Assembly: GCA_002499185.1 (NCBI GenBank)
Contig: DAKN01000031.1
Span: 1 to 11,970, forward strand
Direction: 5' to 3'
From: Candidatus Pacearchaeota archaeon UBA284
GTDB lineage: Archaea; Nanobdellota; Nanobdellia; Pacearchaeales; UBA284
Length of the DNA stretch: 11,970 nt
Part shown: piece by piece, positions 1-6,202 of the stretch
How positions within the stretch are numbered: position 1 is the first letter of the stretch
Layout of the letters: every line of letters starts with the position of its first letter
Notes under the pieces: generated by a model
The model's input: only the letters and a program-made list of their open reading frames with translations
The model's database searches: none
Told to the model about the DNA's origin: nothing
Translations under genes and position numbers: made by a program

Positions 1-27
1 TTAAATTTCAAAAATAAAAAACAATTT

Positions 28-456
28 ATGGGTGTAAAACAGTATATTGTAGATGGAGAAATGAGTGGAAAAGAAATCCTAGATATAATACATAAATTTC
101 CCTTAGCATTTATTGCTTTATCTTTTAATGCCCCTGGTATAGAATTAAAAATAAAAGCGAAGGCCCCAAAATCTGCAAAACCTAGTACAAAAGGAGAAGG
201 AAAATTAAATCCCGATTTTTGCAAAATCATAACTACCAACAAAGATATTGCTAGTCTTTTTTTGTTTGATTTAAATATTGAAAATTTCAAAAAGGCAGAA
301 ATTGCACATAATTTTTTAATAAAAGACATTATATTTCCAAAAGGAGAAAAAGATTTTGCTAAAATAAGAGAAATGGCTCAAAGAAAAGGCACCATAATTC
401 GGAAAATTGTTGTAGATGATAAGGAAAATACAAAAGAAAAAGAATTTATTGCATAA
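28..456 (+). CDS. Unrecognised conserved-looking small protein upstream of L3
   Basis: I do not recognise this 142-residue protein and assign no function. It is soluble-looking, with no signal peptide and no membrane segment; the one hydrophobic patch (residues 24-33) is too short to span a membrane. It appears to be alpha/beta. Residues 43-60 form a Lys/Pro/Ser/Gly-rich basic loop (KAKAPKSAKPSTKGEGK) followed by PDFCKIITTN (62-71). A basic stretch IREMAQRKGTIIRKI lies at 113-127, and the C-terminus is charged and probably disordered. The basic loops would suit nucleic-acid or ribosome contact, but that is inference. The start at 28 is supported by an in-frame stop at 16-18; ATG 61 is a possible alternative. 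It shares the strand of the ribosomal cluster but is separated from L3 by 186 nt with oligo-T tracts, so it probably forms its own unit. In many Euryarchaeota a SPOUT-type methyltransferase gene sits upstream of L3; this protein shows no resemblance to one. Confidence 0.8.
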   Translation: MGVKQYIVDGEMSGKEILDIIHKFPLAFIALSFNAPGIELKIKAKAPKSAKPSTKGEGKLNPDFCKIITTNKDIASLFLFDLNIENFKKAEIAHNFLIKDIIFPKGEKDFAKIREMAQRKGTIIRKIVVDDKENTKEKEFIA

Positions 457-470
457 TTTAATAAATCTTC

Positions 471-522
471 TTTAAAAACCACTAAATTTTTTTGAGTTTC
501 TTATTAAAACCAGTTTTTTGAG
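471..522 (+). terminator. Tandem oligo-T tracts, candidate archaeal terminator
   Basis: Shortly after the stop of the first gene lie a T7 run (487-493) and a T6 run (514-519). Each is followed by GAG and preceded by a TTAAAA(A)CC segment, so the two look like an imperfect direct repeat (about 473-496 and 504-522). Archaeal RNA polymerase can terminate at oligo-T tracts in the non-template strand without a stable hairpin, and no GC-rich stem is visible here. Position between an upstream stop codon and the L3 promoter region fits termination of the first transcript. In such A+T-rich DNA T runs are common, so this is a moderate call. Confidence 0.45.
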
Positions 523-535
523 ATAAAAGCATAAG

Positions 536-544
536 CTTTATAAA
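536..544 (+). promoter_or_regulatory. TATA-like box, candidate distal promoter of the L3 operon
   Basis: The sequence CTTTATAAA resembles an archaeal TATA box. It lies in the only sizeable non-coding gap, downstream of the oligo-T tracts. A start roughly 25 nt downstream (about 565-570) would give L3 a leader of about 75 nt containing the uORF start at 591. The hexamers ATAAGC (531-536) and GCTTAT (558-563) form an inverted pair around the box, which could be an operator or chance. The A+T-rich background weakens any TATA call. Confidence 0.45.
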
Positions 545-590
545 GGTGGATTTTAATGCTTATTTAGTTCAAGGTTTTCGGTGGTGTAAA

Positions 591-707
591 ATGGAAAATA
601 AATTTAATACTATTAGTAAATATATAGAAAAAACAATAGAATATGCCAACAATACACAGACCAAGATATGGAAGTCTACAATATTGGCCAAGGAAAAGAG
701 CATCTAA
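591..707 (+). other. Small uORF overlapping the start of L3
   Basis: An ATG at 591 opens a 38-codon frame that ends with TAA at 705-707, inside L3 and out of frame with it. Its start has the TAAAATG context shared by almost every real gene in the cluster and is preceded by GGTGGTG (580-586), which could pair with the CACC part of a typical archaeal anti-SD. The L3 start itself has neither. The first half of the peptide looks protein-like, but the second half is only the shifted L3 reading frame, so it is unlikely to be a conserved protein. It may be a regulatory uORF or chance. Confidence 0.25.
618..626 (+). promoter_or_regulatory. TATA-like box just upstream of L3, possible leaderless promoter
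   Basis: AAATATATA lies about 17-25 nt before the L3 ATG at 643. With the usual archaeal TATA-to-start spacing, transcription would begin at or within a few bases of the L3 start codon, giving a leaderless mRNA. That would explain why L3 has no Shine-Dalgarno sequence and lacks the AAAATG context. The alternative is transcription from the box at 536-544. Confidence 0.35.
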
Positions 708-1602
708 ATTACTGCCAAGTGTTAACTGGAGACCTTTAGAAAAATTTTCTAAAAATAAGGGCTTATTAGGATATATATGCTATAAGGCTGGAATGGCTAG
801 AATTTTAGCAAAGAATTTAACAAATGATTCTTTAACAAAAGGGAAAAAAATTGTTGTTCCTATAACCATTCTTGAATGTCCTCCTATAAAAATTTTCTCC
901 GTGAGATTTTATAAAAATGGAAAAGTAATTTTTGAAAGTTTGAATAAAAATTTGGATAAAAATTTAAAAAGAAAAATCCGTTTTCCGAAAAAAACTTCTT
1001 TATCTATAGAAGATGCTGAAAAAAGATTAAATGAAGCGGATAATATTCGAGTCATAATATATTCTTTAGTTGATAAAATAGGATTAAAAAAGACACCAGA
1101 TATTTTAGAGATTGGAATTGCTGGAAATTTAAACGAAAAAATAGAATTTATTAAAAATAATCTCGAAAAGGAGATAAACATAACTAATTTATTTTCAAAA
1201 AATCAGACAATTGATATTAAAGGTTTAACCAGGGGATTGGGATTTCAGGGTCCAGTAAAAAGATTTGGTATAGGTTTAAGAGGACATAAAGCTGAAAAAG
1301 GACAAAGACGTCCAGGAACCCTTGGAGCTTGGACTCCAAGTAGGGTTTTATTTAGTGTTCCTCAAGCAGGACAAATGGGATTTTTTAAAAGATTGAAATA
1401 TAACAATAAAATAATTGATGTATTATCTCCAGATAAATTTCCTTTTCCTATAGAAAATTACGGGAAATTGAATGGAAATTTAATAATTTTAAAAGGGTCT
1501 ATACAGGGAACTCCAAAAAGACAACTAATAATTAGCCCAGCTATACGGGAAAAGAAAAAAACAACAAAAGAAAATTTTGAAATAATAAAATTCATGAAAT
1601 AA
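643..1602 (+). CDS. rpl3: Large-subunit ribosomal protein L3 (uL3)
   Basis: uL3 is an early-assembling large-subunit protein that binds 23S rRNA and reaches toward the peptidyl-transferase centre with a long internal loop. The N-terminus MPTIHRPRYGSLQYWPRKRA is the archaeal L3 signature and fixes the start at 643; an in-frame TAG at 637-639 excludes any extension. The rRNA-contacting loop is visible at residues 195-250, including RGLGFQGPVKRFG and WTPSRVLFSVPQAGQMGFFK (230-249). At 319 residues it is slightly shorter than typical archaeal L3 (about 335-350). It is the first gene of the ribosomal cluster, with L4 starting 11 nt after its stop. The start has no SD and sits inside a competing uORF that opens at 591. 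Confidence 0.98.
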   Translation: MPTIHRPRYGSLQYWPRKRASKLLPSVNWRPLEKFSKNKGLLGYICYKAGMARILAKNLTNDSLTKGKKIVVPITILECPPIKIFSVRFYKNGKVIFESLNKNLDKNLKRKIRFPKKTSLSIEDAEKRLNEADNIRVIIYSLVDKIGLKKTPDILEIGIAGNLNEKIEFIKNNLEKEINITNLFSKNQTIDIKGLTRGLGFQGPVKRFGIGLRGHKAEKGQRRPGTLGAWTPSRVLFSVPQAGQMGFFKRLKYNNKIIDVLSPDKFPFPIENYGKLNGNLIILKGSIQGTPKRQLIISPAIREKKKTTKENFEIIKFMK

Positions 1603-1613
1603 ATTATAATAAA

Positions 1614-2396
1614 ATGAAAGCACAAATCTTAAATATTGAAGGAAAAAAAGTAAAAGAATTGACTCTTCCAGTAATTTTTGAAACAGAAATTAGGGGAGAT
1701 ATAATTAAAAAAGTTTTTGAAAATACAAAAAATTTTCAACCTTATGGTAATTATATTTTGGCTGGAAAAGATGTTTCTGCAAGTGGTAAACAAAAACACG
1801 CAAGACATAGATGGAAAACAACATATGGTTATGGTATATCTAGAGTACCTAGAAAATCATTAGGAAGACGAGGAGATAGATTTGTTTGGATTGCCGCATT
1901 TATGCCTGGTTCAAGAAAAGGAAGACAAGCCCATCCTCCAAAAAATGCAGATAAAAAAGGATCGATAAATAAAAAAGAAAAAAAATTTGCTTTATTTTCT
2001 GCTATTTCGGCAACTGCTTCAAAAGATGCAATAAAAAATAAATATCATTTAGAATTTGAAAATCTCCCCATAATAATTTCCTCAGAAGTTTTATCTTTAA
2101 AATCAAAAGAATTTGAAAAATTAATTCTTGAAATATTTAAAATAAATTCGATAGCTCCAAAAAAAATAAGATGCGGAAAAGGGAAAAAAAGGAATAGGAA
2201 ATATAAGGTACAAAGAAAGATCTTGTTGGTTGTTTCAAAAGAAGAATTAAATCTTTCAAAAAAATTAAAAAATATTGGAATAGAAATAAATACTGTTCAA
2301 AAACTAAATATCCTAAACTTAGCTCCTGGTGGAATTCCAGGCAGATTGGTAGTTTATACTGAAAAATCCTTGGAAGAAATTTCAAAAATAAAATGA
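1614..2396 (+). CDS. rpl4: Large-subunit ribosomal protein L4 (uL4)
   Basis: uL4 binds domain I of 23S rRNA and lines the nascent-peptide exit tunnel through an extended loop. That loop is recognisable at residues 54-110: VSASGKQKHARHRWKTTYGY, then RRGDRFVWIAAFMPGSRKGR and AHPPK, all characteristic of archaeal and eukaryotic L4. The C-terminal half carries APKKIRCGKGKKRNRKYK and the end motif LNLAPGGIPGRLVVYT. The length of 260 residues matches archaeal L4. The start has the AAAATG context with no SD. It ends in TGA, the only TGA stop among the complete genes here, and that stop overlaps the L23 start as ATGA, so translation of the two is probably coupled. Confidence 0.98.
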   Translation: MKAQILNIEGKKVKELTLPVIFETEIRGDIIKKVFENTKNFQPYGNYILAGKDVSASGKQKHARHRWKTTYGYGISRVPRKSLGRRGDRFVWIAAFMPGSRKGRQAHPPKNADKKGSINKKEKKFALFSAISATASKDAIKNKYHLEFENLPIIISSEVLSLKSKEFEKLILEIFKINSIAPKKIRCGKGKKRNRKYKVQRKILLVVSKEELNLSKKLKNIGIEINTVQKLNILNLAPGGIPGRLVVYTEKSLEEISKIK

Positions 2397-2638
2397 TTTT
2401 AATAAAGCCATTATCAACCGAAAAAGCAATAAGAAATATGGAATTGGAAAACAGAATTAGTTTTATCGTCGATAAAAGAACCAACAAAGATCAAATAAAA
2501 AAAGAAATTGAAGAAAATTTTAAAGTTAAGGTTGAAAAAGTTAATATTCAAATGAAAAAAAATGAAAAGATTGCTTCAATAAAGCTGAAAAAAGAATTTA
2601 AGGCAAGTGATATTGCGGCAAAATTGGGTATGATTTAA
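2393..2638 (+). CDS. rpl23: Large-subunit ribosomal protein L23 (uL23)
   Basis: uL23 sits at the exit of the peptide tunnel and forms part of the docking site for signal recognition particle and other nascent-chain factors. The 81-residue protein has the family opening (IKPLSTEKAIRNME), a central NKDQIKKEIEENFKVKVEKVN helix-strand unit and the closing KASDIAAKLGMI. This length is normal for the compact archaeal form. Its ATG overlaps the TGA of L4 by 4 nt, and L2 follows after a 4-nt gap. Confidence 0.97.
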   Translation: MILIKPLSTEKAIRNMELENRISFIVDKRTNKDQIKKEIEENFKVKVEKVNIQMKKNEKIASIKLKKEFKASDIAAKLGMI

Positions 2639-2642
2639 TAAA

Positions 2643-3353
2643 ATGGGAAAAACATTAATTCAACAAGCAAGAGGAAGGGCAGGACCCAGATATAGAACAA
2701 AGAAAAAAGCATTTAGGATTTGTATAAAATACCCCTCCATAAATTATAATGGTGAAGCGGAAATATTAAAATTATTAAATGTCTCTTGTTATCGGTGTCC
2801 TATTGCAAAAATAAAAACAAGGGATGGAGAAATTTTTTATAATGTTGCTGTTAAGGGATTGCTTGAAGGACAAAAAATAATGATTAATTTATGTAATGGA
2901 AATCCAAAAATTGGAGATATTCTCCCACTAGGATTAATCCCAGTTGGTTTAGATGTTTGTAATTTAGAAAGTTATAAAGGGAGTGGTGGGAAATTTGTAA
3001 GAACTAGTGGAATAAGTGCAAAAATTATTAAAAAAGAAAATAATAATCTCTATTTAAAAATGCCTTCTGGAAAAGAAAAAATACTTCCTGCAGATATTCG
3101 AGCAACGATTGGAATAGTAGCTGCTGGGGGAAGAAAAGAAAAACCAATATTAAAAGCTGGAAAAATGGTTTACATTAAGGGAGCCATAGGGGGAAAAGTT
3201 TATCCTAGAACATCTGCTGTAAAAATGAATGTTATCGATCATCCATTTGGTAGCGGTAGAGGAAAAAGAATAAAATCGAAGATTCCAAAGAGGAATGTTC
3301 CTCCTGGAGCAAAAGTTGGTTTATTGAGGGCAAGAAGAACTGGAAGAGGTTAA
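2643..3353 (+). CDS. rpl2: Large-subunit ribosomal protein L2 (uL2)
   Basis: uL2 binds 23S rRNA close to the peptidyl-transferase centre and is needed for subunit association. The archaeal opening MGKTLIQQARGRAGPRYRTK, the central GGKFVRTSG (115-123), ATIGIVAAGGRKEKPILKAG (154-173) and the catalytic-centre-proximal MNVIDHPFGSGRG (195-207, His200) are all present, and the C-terminus ends in the usual RRTGRG. At 236 residues it is near the archaeal norm of about 240. One oddity: the H-D-P-G-R-x-A-P segment usual in archaeal L2 is replaced by SCYRCP (48-53), which introduces a CxxC pair; further cysteines are at 27, 84 and 106. The start follows the L23 stop in AAAATG context. Confidence 0.98.
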   Translation: MGKTLIQQARGRAGPRYRTKKKAFRICIKYPSINYNGEAEILKLLNVSCYRCPIAKIKTRDGEIFYNVAVKGLLEGQKIMINLCNGNPKIGDILPLGLIPVGLDVCNLESYKGSGGKFVRTSGISAKIIKKENNNLYLKMPSGKEKILPADIRATIGIVAAGGRKEKPILKAGKMVYIKGAIGGKVYPRTSAVKMNVIDHPFGSGRGKRIKSKIPKRNVPPGAKVGLLRARRTGRG

Positions 3354-3358
3354 TTAAA

Positions 3359-3751
3359 ATGGCAATTGGAAAAGAATTTAGTTATCGTGGAAAAACAATA
3401 GATGAATTGAAGAAGATGGATTTAAAGGAATTTGCAAAGTTATTACCTTCAAGAGAAAAGAGAACTTTATTAAGAAATTCAGAAGTTGTAGAAAGATTTT
3501 TGAAAAGATGTGATAAAAAATTAGCTAAATCAAAAGAGATAAAAACACATTTAAGAGATTTAATAATCACGCCAAAAATTGTTGGATTAGTAGTTTATGT
3601 TTATAGTGGAAAAGAATTTTCACCTGTTAAAATAACCGAGGAAATGGTTGGGCACAGATTAGGAGAATTTGTTATGACCAGACAAAAAGTACAACATGGT
3701 GCTCCAGGAATTGGTGCAACAAGAGGGTCTGCTTTCCTATCAGTTAAATAA
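3359..3751 (+). CDS. rps19: Small-subunit ribosomal protein S19 (uS19)
   Basis: uS19 lies in the head of the small subunit next to S13 and contacts the A-site tRNA and the inter-subunit bridges. The 130-residue protein has the archaeal N-terminal part (FSYRGKTIDELKKMDLKEFA), the conserved core ITPKIVGLVVYVYSGKEFSP, and the C-terminal MVGHRLGEFVMTRQKVQHG signature followed by GIGATRGSAF. The length is typical of archaeal S19. It lies 5 nt after L2 and 15 nt before L22. Confidence 0.98.
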   Translation: MAIGKEFSYRGKTIDELKKMDLKEFAKLLPSREKRTLLRNSEVVERFLKRCDKKLAKSKEIKTHLRDLIITPKIVGLVVYVYSGKEFSPVKITEEMVGHRLGEFVMTRQKVQHGAPGIGATRGSAFLSVK

Positions 3752-3766
3752 ATTTGATTAATTAAA

Positions 3767-4243
3767 ATGGAAAAACAAAAAAACAAAATTATTGAAAAAA
3801 TAGTAATAGTTAATGGAAATCATCTAGAAATTTCAAGAAAGCAATCTATTTCCATTTGTAAATTTATAACAAACAAAAACCCAAAAGAAAGGTTAGAGAA
3901 ACTTGAAAAAGTAATTCAAAAGAAAATAGCAATTCCAATGCATTATGAAATACCTCACAGGCATAATATGCCGAAAGGACAAGTTTCTGGAAGATATCCA
4001 CAAAAAGCATCAAAAATATTTATTAAATTATTAAAGAGCCTTATTGCAAATGCCACTCAAAAAGGATTGAATGAAAAAGAATTAATTATATTTGAAGCTC
4101 AAACAAACAAAGCACCAACACCAGTAAGGGGAACGAGAATGGCATATGGGAGAAAAAAATTCAAGAGATGCCATGTAATAATTAAAGCAAAAGAATGTAA
4201 AATAAAAGAAAAAATGAATAAATCGGAGATAAAAAATGATTAA
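3767..4243 (+). CDS. rpl22: Large-subunit ribosomal protein L22 (uL22)
   Basis: uL22 contacts all 23S rRNA domains and, with L4, forms the constriction of the exit tunnel. Recognisable are the N-terminal region ending in RKQSISICKFI, the archaeal IPHRHNMPKGQVSGRYPQKA segment, a helical KIFIKLLKSLIANA part and the C-terminal beta-hairpin APTPVRGTRMAYGRKKFKRC, whose tip enters the tunnel. The 158-residue length is normal for archaea. The last 8 nt overlap the start of S3, and an SD for S3 (GGAG, 4225-4228) lies within the L22 coding sequence. Confidence 0.97.
   Translation: MEKQKNKIIEKIVIVNGNHLEISRKQSISICKFITNKNPKERLEKLEKVIQKKIAIPMHYEIPHRHNMPKGQVSGRYPQKASKIFIKLLKSLIANATQKGLNEKELIIFEAQTNKAPTPVRGTRMAYGRKKFKRCHVIIKAKECKIKEKMNKSEIKND
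4225..4228 (+). promoter_or_regulatory. Shine-Dalgarno GGAG for S3
   Basis: GGAG followed by AT lies 7 nt before the S3 ATG at 4236 and inside the end of L22. It is one of only two clear SD motifs in the window. S3 is the one gene whose start lies well inside the preceding frame, so an independent SD makes sense there. Confidence 0.6.
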
Positions 4244-4943
4244 AAAAGAATTTGTAAATGCAAAAAAACAGGAATTTCAAATAAAAGAATTTATAATGAA
4301 TAAAATTGGAAAAGGTAAAATAAGTGATTTAAAAATAGAAAGAACACCAATTGGAGAAAAGATAATTCTAAAAACAGCATATCCTGGGTTGGTTATTGGT
4401 CGAGGCGGAGAAGTAATACAAGAAATTTCTGAAAGTTTAAAAAGGGCTTTCAAATTTGAGAATCCCCAGATTGAAATTGCTGAAATAAAAAATCCTGAAT
4501 TTGATGCTCAAACAGTAGCAGATCAATTGGCTCTTGGATTAGAAAAATTCGGTCCATTAAAATTTAAAATTTTAGCATATAGAGAACTGGACAGATTATC
4601 TAAGCTTGGTGCACTTGGTGCAGAAATAAAATTAAGTGGAAGATTGCCTAGTGAAAGAGCGAAATCTTGGAGATTTAGTTTTGGTTATCTAATAAAAACG
4701 GGGGGGATGAGACAAGAGATAGTAAATACTGCAAAAACTTATGCTTTTACTAGACCTGGAGTTATTGGGGTAAAAGTAGCCATTATTCCAAAAGGAACGA
4801 AAATACCCGATAGGATTAATATTAATAAGGAGTATATAGATTCGCAATTAAAAAAAATAGAATTAGAAATTGAAGAAGATTTAAAGAAAAAAGAAATTAA
4901 ACCTAAAGAGATAAAAGGAAAAACAAAGTCTAAACAAAATTAA
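4236..4943 (+). CDS. rps3: Small-subunit ribosomal protein S3 (uS3)
   Basis: uS3 sits at the mRNA entry channel of the small subunit. A type II KH domain occupies roughly residues 15-95, with its loop motif GLVIGRGGEVIQEI at 51-64 (GRGG at 55-58). The C-terminal S3 domain follows at about 115-190, with LGALGAEIKLSGRLPSERAK, then GYLIKTG and a TRPGVIGVKVAI strand. The tail (from about 203) is lysine- and glutamate-rich and probably disordered, bringing the protein to 235 residues. It overlaps L22 by 8 nt and has a good SD. L29 starts one base after its stop. Confidence 0.98.
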   Translation: MIKKEFVNAKKQEFQIKEFIMNKIGKGKISDLKIERTPIGEKIILKTAYPGLVIGRGGEVIQEISESLKRAFKFENPQIEIAEIKNPEFDAQTVADQLALGLEKFGPLKFKILAYRELDRLSKLGALGAEIKLSGRLPSERAKSWRFSFGYLIKTGGMRQEIVNTAKTYAFTRPGVIGVKVAIIPKGTKIPDRININKEYIDSQLKKIELEIEEDLKKKEIKPKEIKGKTKSKQN

Positions 4944-4944
4944 A

Positions 4945-5148
4945 ATGGCAATAATAAAAAACAAAGAGATAAATTCACTTAGTGAAAAAGAATTAAATGA
5001 AAAGATAAAAGACTTAAACTTAGAAATGTTAAAAATTAATGCTCAGAAAGCTACTCAAAGTACGAGTGGAACAAAACGTAGTAAAGAAATAAGAAAAACA
5101 ATTGCAAAAATAAAAACAAAATTAAATGAAATAAACAGGAGAAAATAA
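4945..5148 (+). CDS. rpl29: Large-subunit ribosomal protein L29 (uL29)
   Basis: uL29 is a small two-helix protein near the exit tunnel, adjacent to L23. The 67-residue product has the expected pattern: an N-terminal LSEKELNEKIKDLNLEMLKI helix, a polar turn rich in Gln, Thr and Ser with TSGTKRSKEIR, and a second helix IRKTIAKIKTKLNEIN. The length and the position between S3 and SUI1 are standard in archaea. The start is one nucleotide after the S3 stop, without an SD, which suggests termination-reinitiation coupling. Confidence 0.95.
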   Translation: MAIIKNKEINSLSEKELNEKIKDLNLEMLKINAQKATQSTSGTKRSKEIRKTIAKIKTKLNEINRRK

Positions 5149-5154
5149 AAAAAT

Positions 5155-5451
5155 ATGGATATATGTCCCAAATGTGGTTTACCAAAGGCTGCATGTATAT
5201 GCAACGAGTTAGCAAAAACAAAACAGAAAATAAGGATAGAAAAAATTAAAAGAAGATTCGGAAAAATGGTAACAGTTATTTCGGGAATTGATGAAAACCA
5301 TAAAGACCTTGCAAAGAGATTAAAAGAAGAACTTGCATGTGGTGGGACATTCAAAAATGGACTAATTGAATTACAAGGAGATCATGTTAAAAAAGCAAAA
5401 GAAAGGCTCATGAAACTTGGATTTAGTGAAGAAAATATTGAGGAAAGATAA
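5155..5451 (+). CDS. sui1: Translation initiation factor aIF1 (SUI1 family)
   Basis: This is the archaeal homologue of eIF1, which binds the small subunit near the P site and helps select the start codon. The 98-residue protein begins with a cysteine cluster, CPKCGLPKAACIC (C4, C7, C14, C16), the putative zinc-binding head seen in many archaeal aIF1 proteins. The SUI1 fold follows: KRRFGKMVTVISGID (33-46) and the ACGGTFKNGLIELQGDH motif (61-77), closing with a KERLMKLGF helix. Its position directly after L29 is the classic archaeal arrangement. In many archaea an RNase P subunit gene (rnp1, Rpp29 family) separates it from S17; here only 4 nt lie between them. Confidence 0.96.
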   Translation: MDICPKCGLPKAACICNELAKTKQKIRIEKIKRRFGKMVTVISGIDENHKDLAKRLKEELACGGTFKNGLIELQGDHVKKAKERLMKLGFSEENIEER

Positions 5452-5455
5452 AAAA

Positions 5456-5782
5456 ATGGAAAAAAACGAAACAAAAAACAAAATAAAAGAAGAAACAGAA
5501 TGTAGTGACCCAAATTGTCCCATTCATGGACAAATTAGTGTAAGAGGAAAATCATTTACTGGTAAGATTATAAAGATATTTCCAAAAAGGGCAGTAATTG
5601 AATTTCAAAGAATTGTCAAATACCCAAAATATGAAAGATTTGCAAAAGCTACAACAAAAATCCATGCTCATTTATCTGATTGTATAAAACACCAGATTAA
5701 TATTGGAGATCTTGTTAAAGCAACAGAAACGAGAAGAATAAGTAAAATTAAACACGCCGTAATAATAGGAAAAATAAGATAA
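5456..5782 (+). CDS. rps17: Small-subunit ribosomal protein S17 (uS17)
   Basis: uS17 is a primary 16S rRNA binding protein with an OB fold. The N-terminal ECSDPNCPIHG motif (C16, C21, H24) is typical of archaeal S17. The OB-fold body follows: RGKSFTGKIIKIFPKRAVIE, the YPKYERFAKATTKIHAHL loop, and GDLVKATETRRISKIKHAVI at the end. I chose ATG 5456, giving 108 residues, because it lies 4 nt after the SUI1 stop in the A-rich start context shared by the cluster. A TTG 13 codons upstream (5417) would overlap SUI1 and is unlikely. Confidence 0.96.
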   Translation: MEKNETKNKIKEETECSDPNCPIHGQISVRGKSFTGKIIKIFPKRAVIEFQRIVKYPKYERFAKATTKIHAHLSDCIKHQINIGDLVKATETRRISKIKHAVIIGKIR

Positions 5783-5783
5783 A

Positions 5784-6185
5784 ATGAAAGCAGTAAATGC
5801 GAGAATAACAAAGGGATTGAATTTAGGAAGCATTTTGGTTTGTGCAGATAATAGCGGGGCAAAATTTGTGAGAATTACCTCTGTGAAGCACGGAAAATCA
5901 AGAAAGGGAAGACAAGTTTCGTGTGGATTAGCTGATTTAATAAAAGTTAGCGTAAGAAAAGGAACAAAAGAAATGAAGGGACAGGTATTTTGGGCTGTAG
6001 TTGTTAGACAAAGAAAGGAATATAGGCGATTAACTGGAGAAAGAATCTGTTTTGAAGATAATTCAGCAGTTTTATTAAAAGATGAAGATGGAAATCCAAA
6101 AGGAACACAGATTAAGGGACCAGTTGCAAGAGAAGTTGCAGAAAGATGGCCTTTCGTATCAAAAATTGCAACAATAGTTGTTTAA
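5784..6185 (+). CDS. rpl14: Large-subunit ribosomal protein L14 (uL14)
   Basis: uL14 lies on the interface side of the large subunit and helps form an inter-subunit bridge. It also contacts the binding site of the anti-association factor aIF6. The signature CADNSGAKFVRITSVK is at residues 20-35, followed by LADLIKVSVRKGTKEMKGQV and the C-terminal GPVAREVAERWPFVSKIATI. The 133-residue length matches archaeal L14 almost exactly. It starts one base after the S17 stop and is among the best conserved proteins in the window. Confidence 0.98.
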   Translation: MKAVNARITKGLNLGSILVCADNSGAKFVRITSVKHGKSRKGRQVSCGLADLIKVSVRKGTKEMKGQVFWAVVVRQRKEYRRLTGERICFEDNSAVLLKDEDGNPKGTQIKGPVAREVAERWPFVSKIATIVV

Positions 6186-6202
6186 AGTATATAATTATAA
6201 AA

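Noticed and set aside
591..645. Frameshifted N-terminal extension of L3 from ATG 591
   Set aside because: L3 already begins with its normal archaeal N-terminus at 643, and the in-frame TAG at 637-639 blocks extension. A frameshift would have to add residues that the family does not have.
5417..5455. Upstream TTG start for S17
   Set aside because: It overlaps SUI1 and adds 13 residues not typical of S17, while ATG 5456 has the normal cluster context. The same reasoning excludes TTG 8457 for L6, ATG 9671 for L19e and TTG 11356 for L30.
6186..6200. TATA-like sequence in the L14-L24 gap as an internal promoter
   Set aside because: A start about 25 nt downstream would fall inside L24 beyond its ATG, so it could not yield a full L24 mRNA. 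A+T-rich gaps give such matches by chance.
6146..6202. N-terminal extension of L24
   Set aside because: It would overlap L14 by 40 nt and encode residues unlike L24. ATG 6203 gives the recognised N-terminus.
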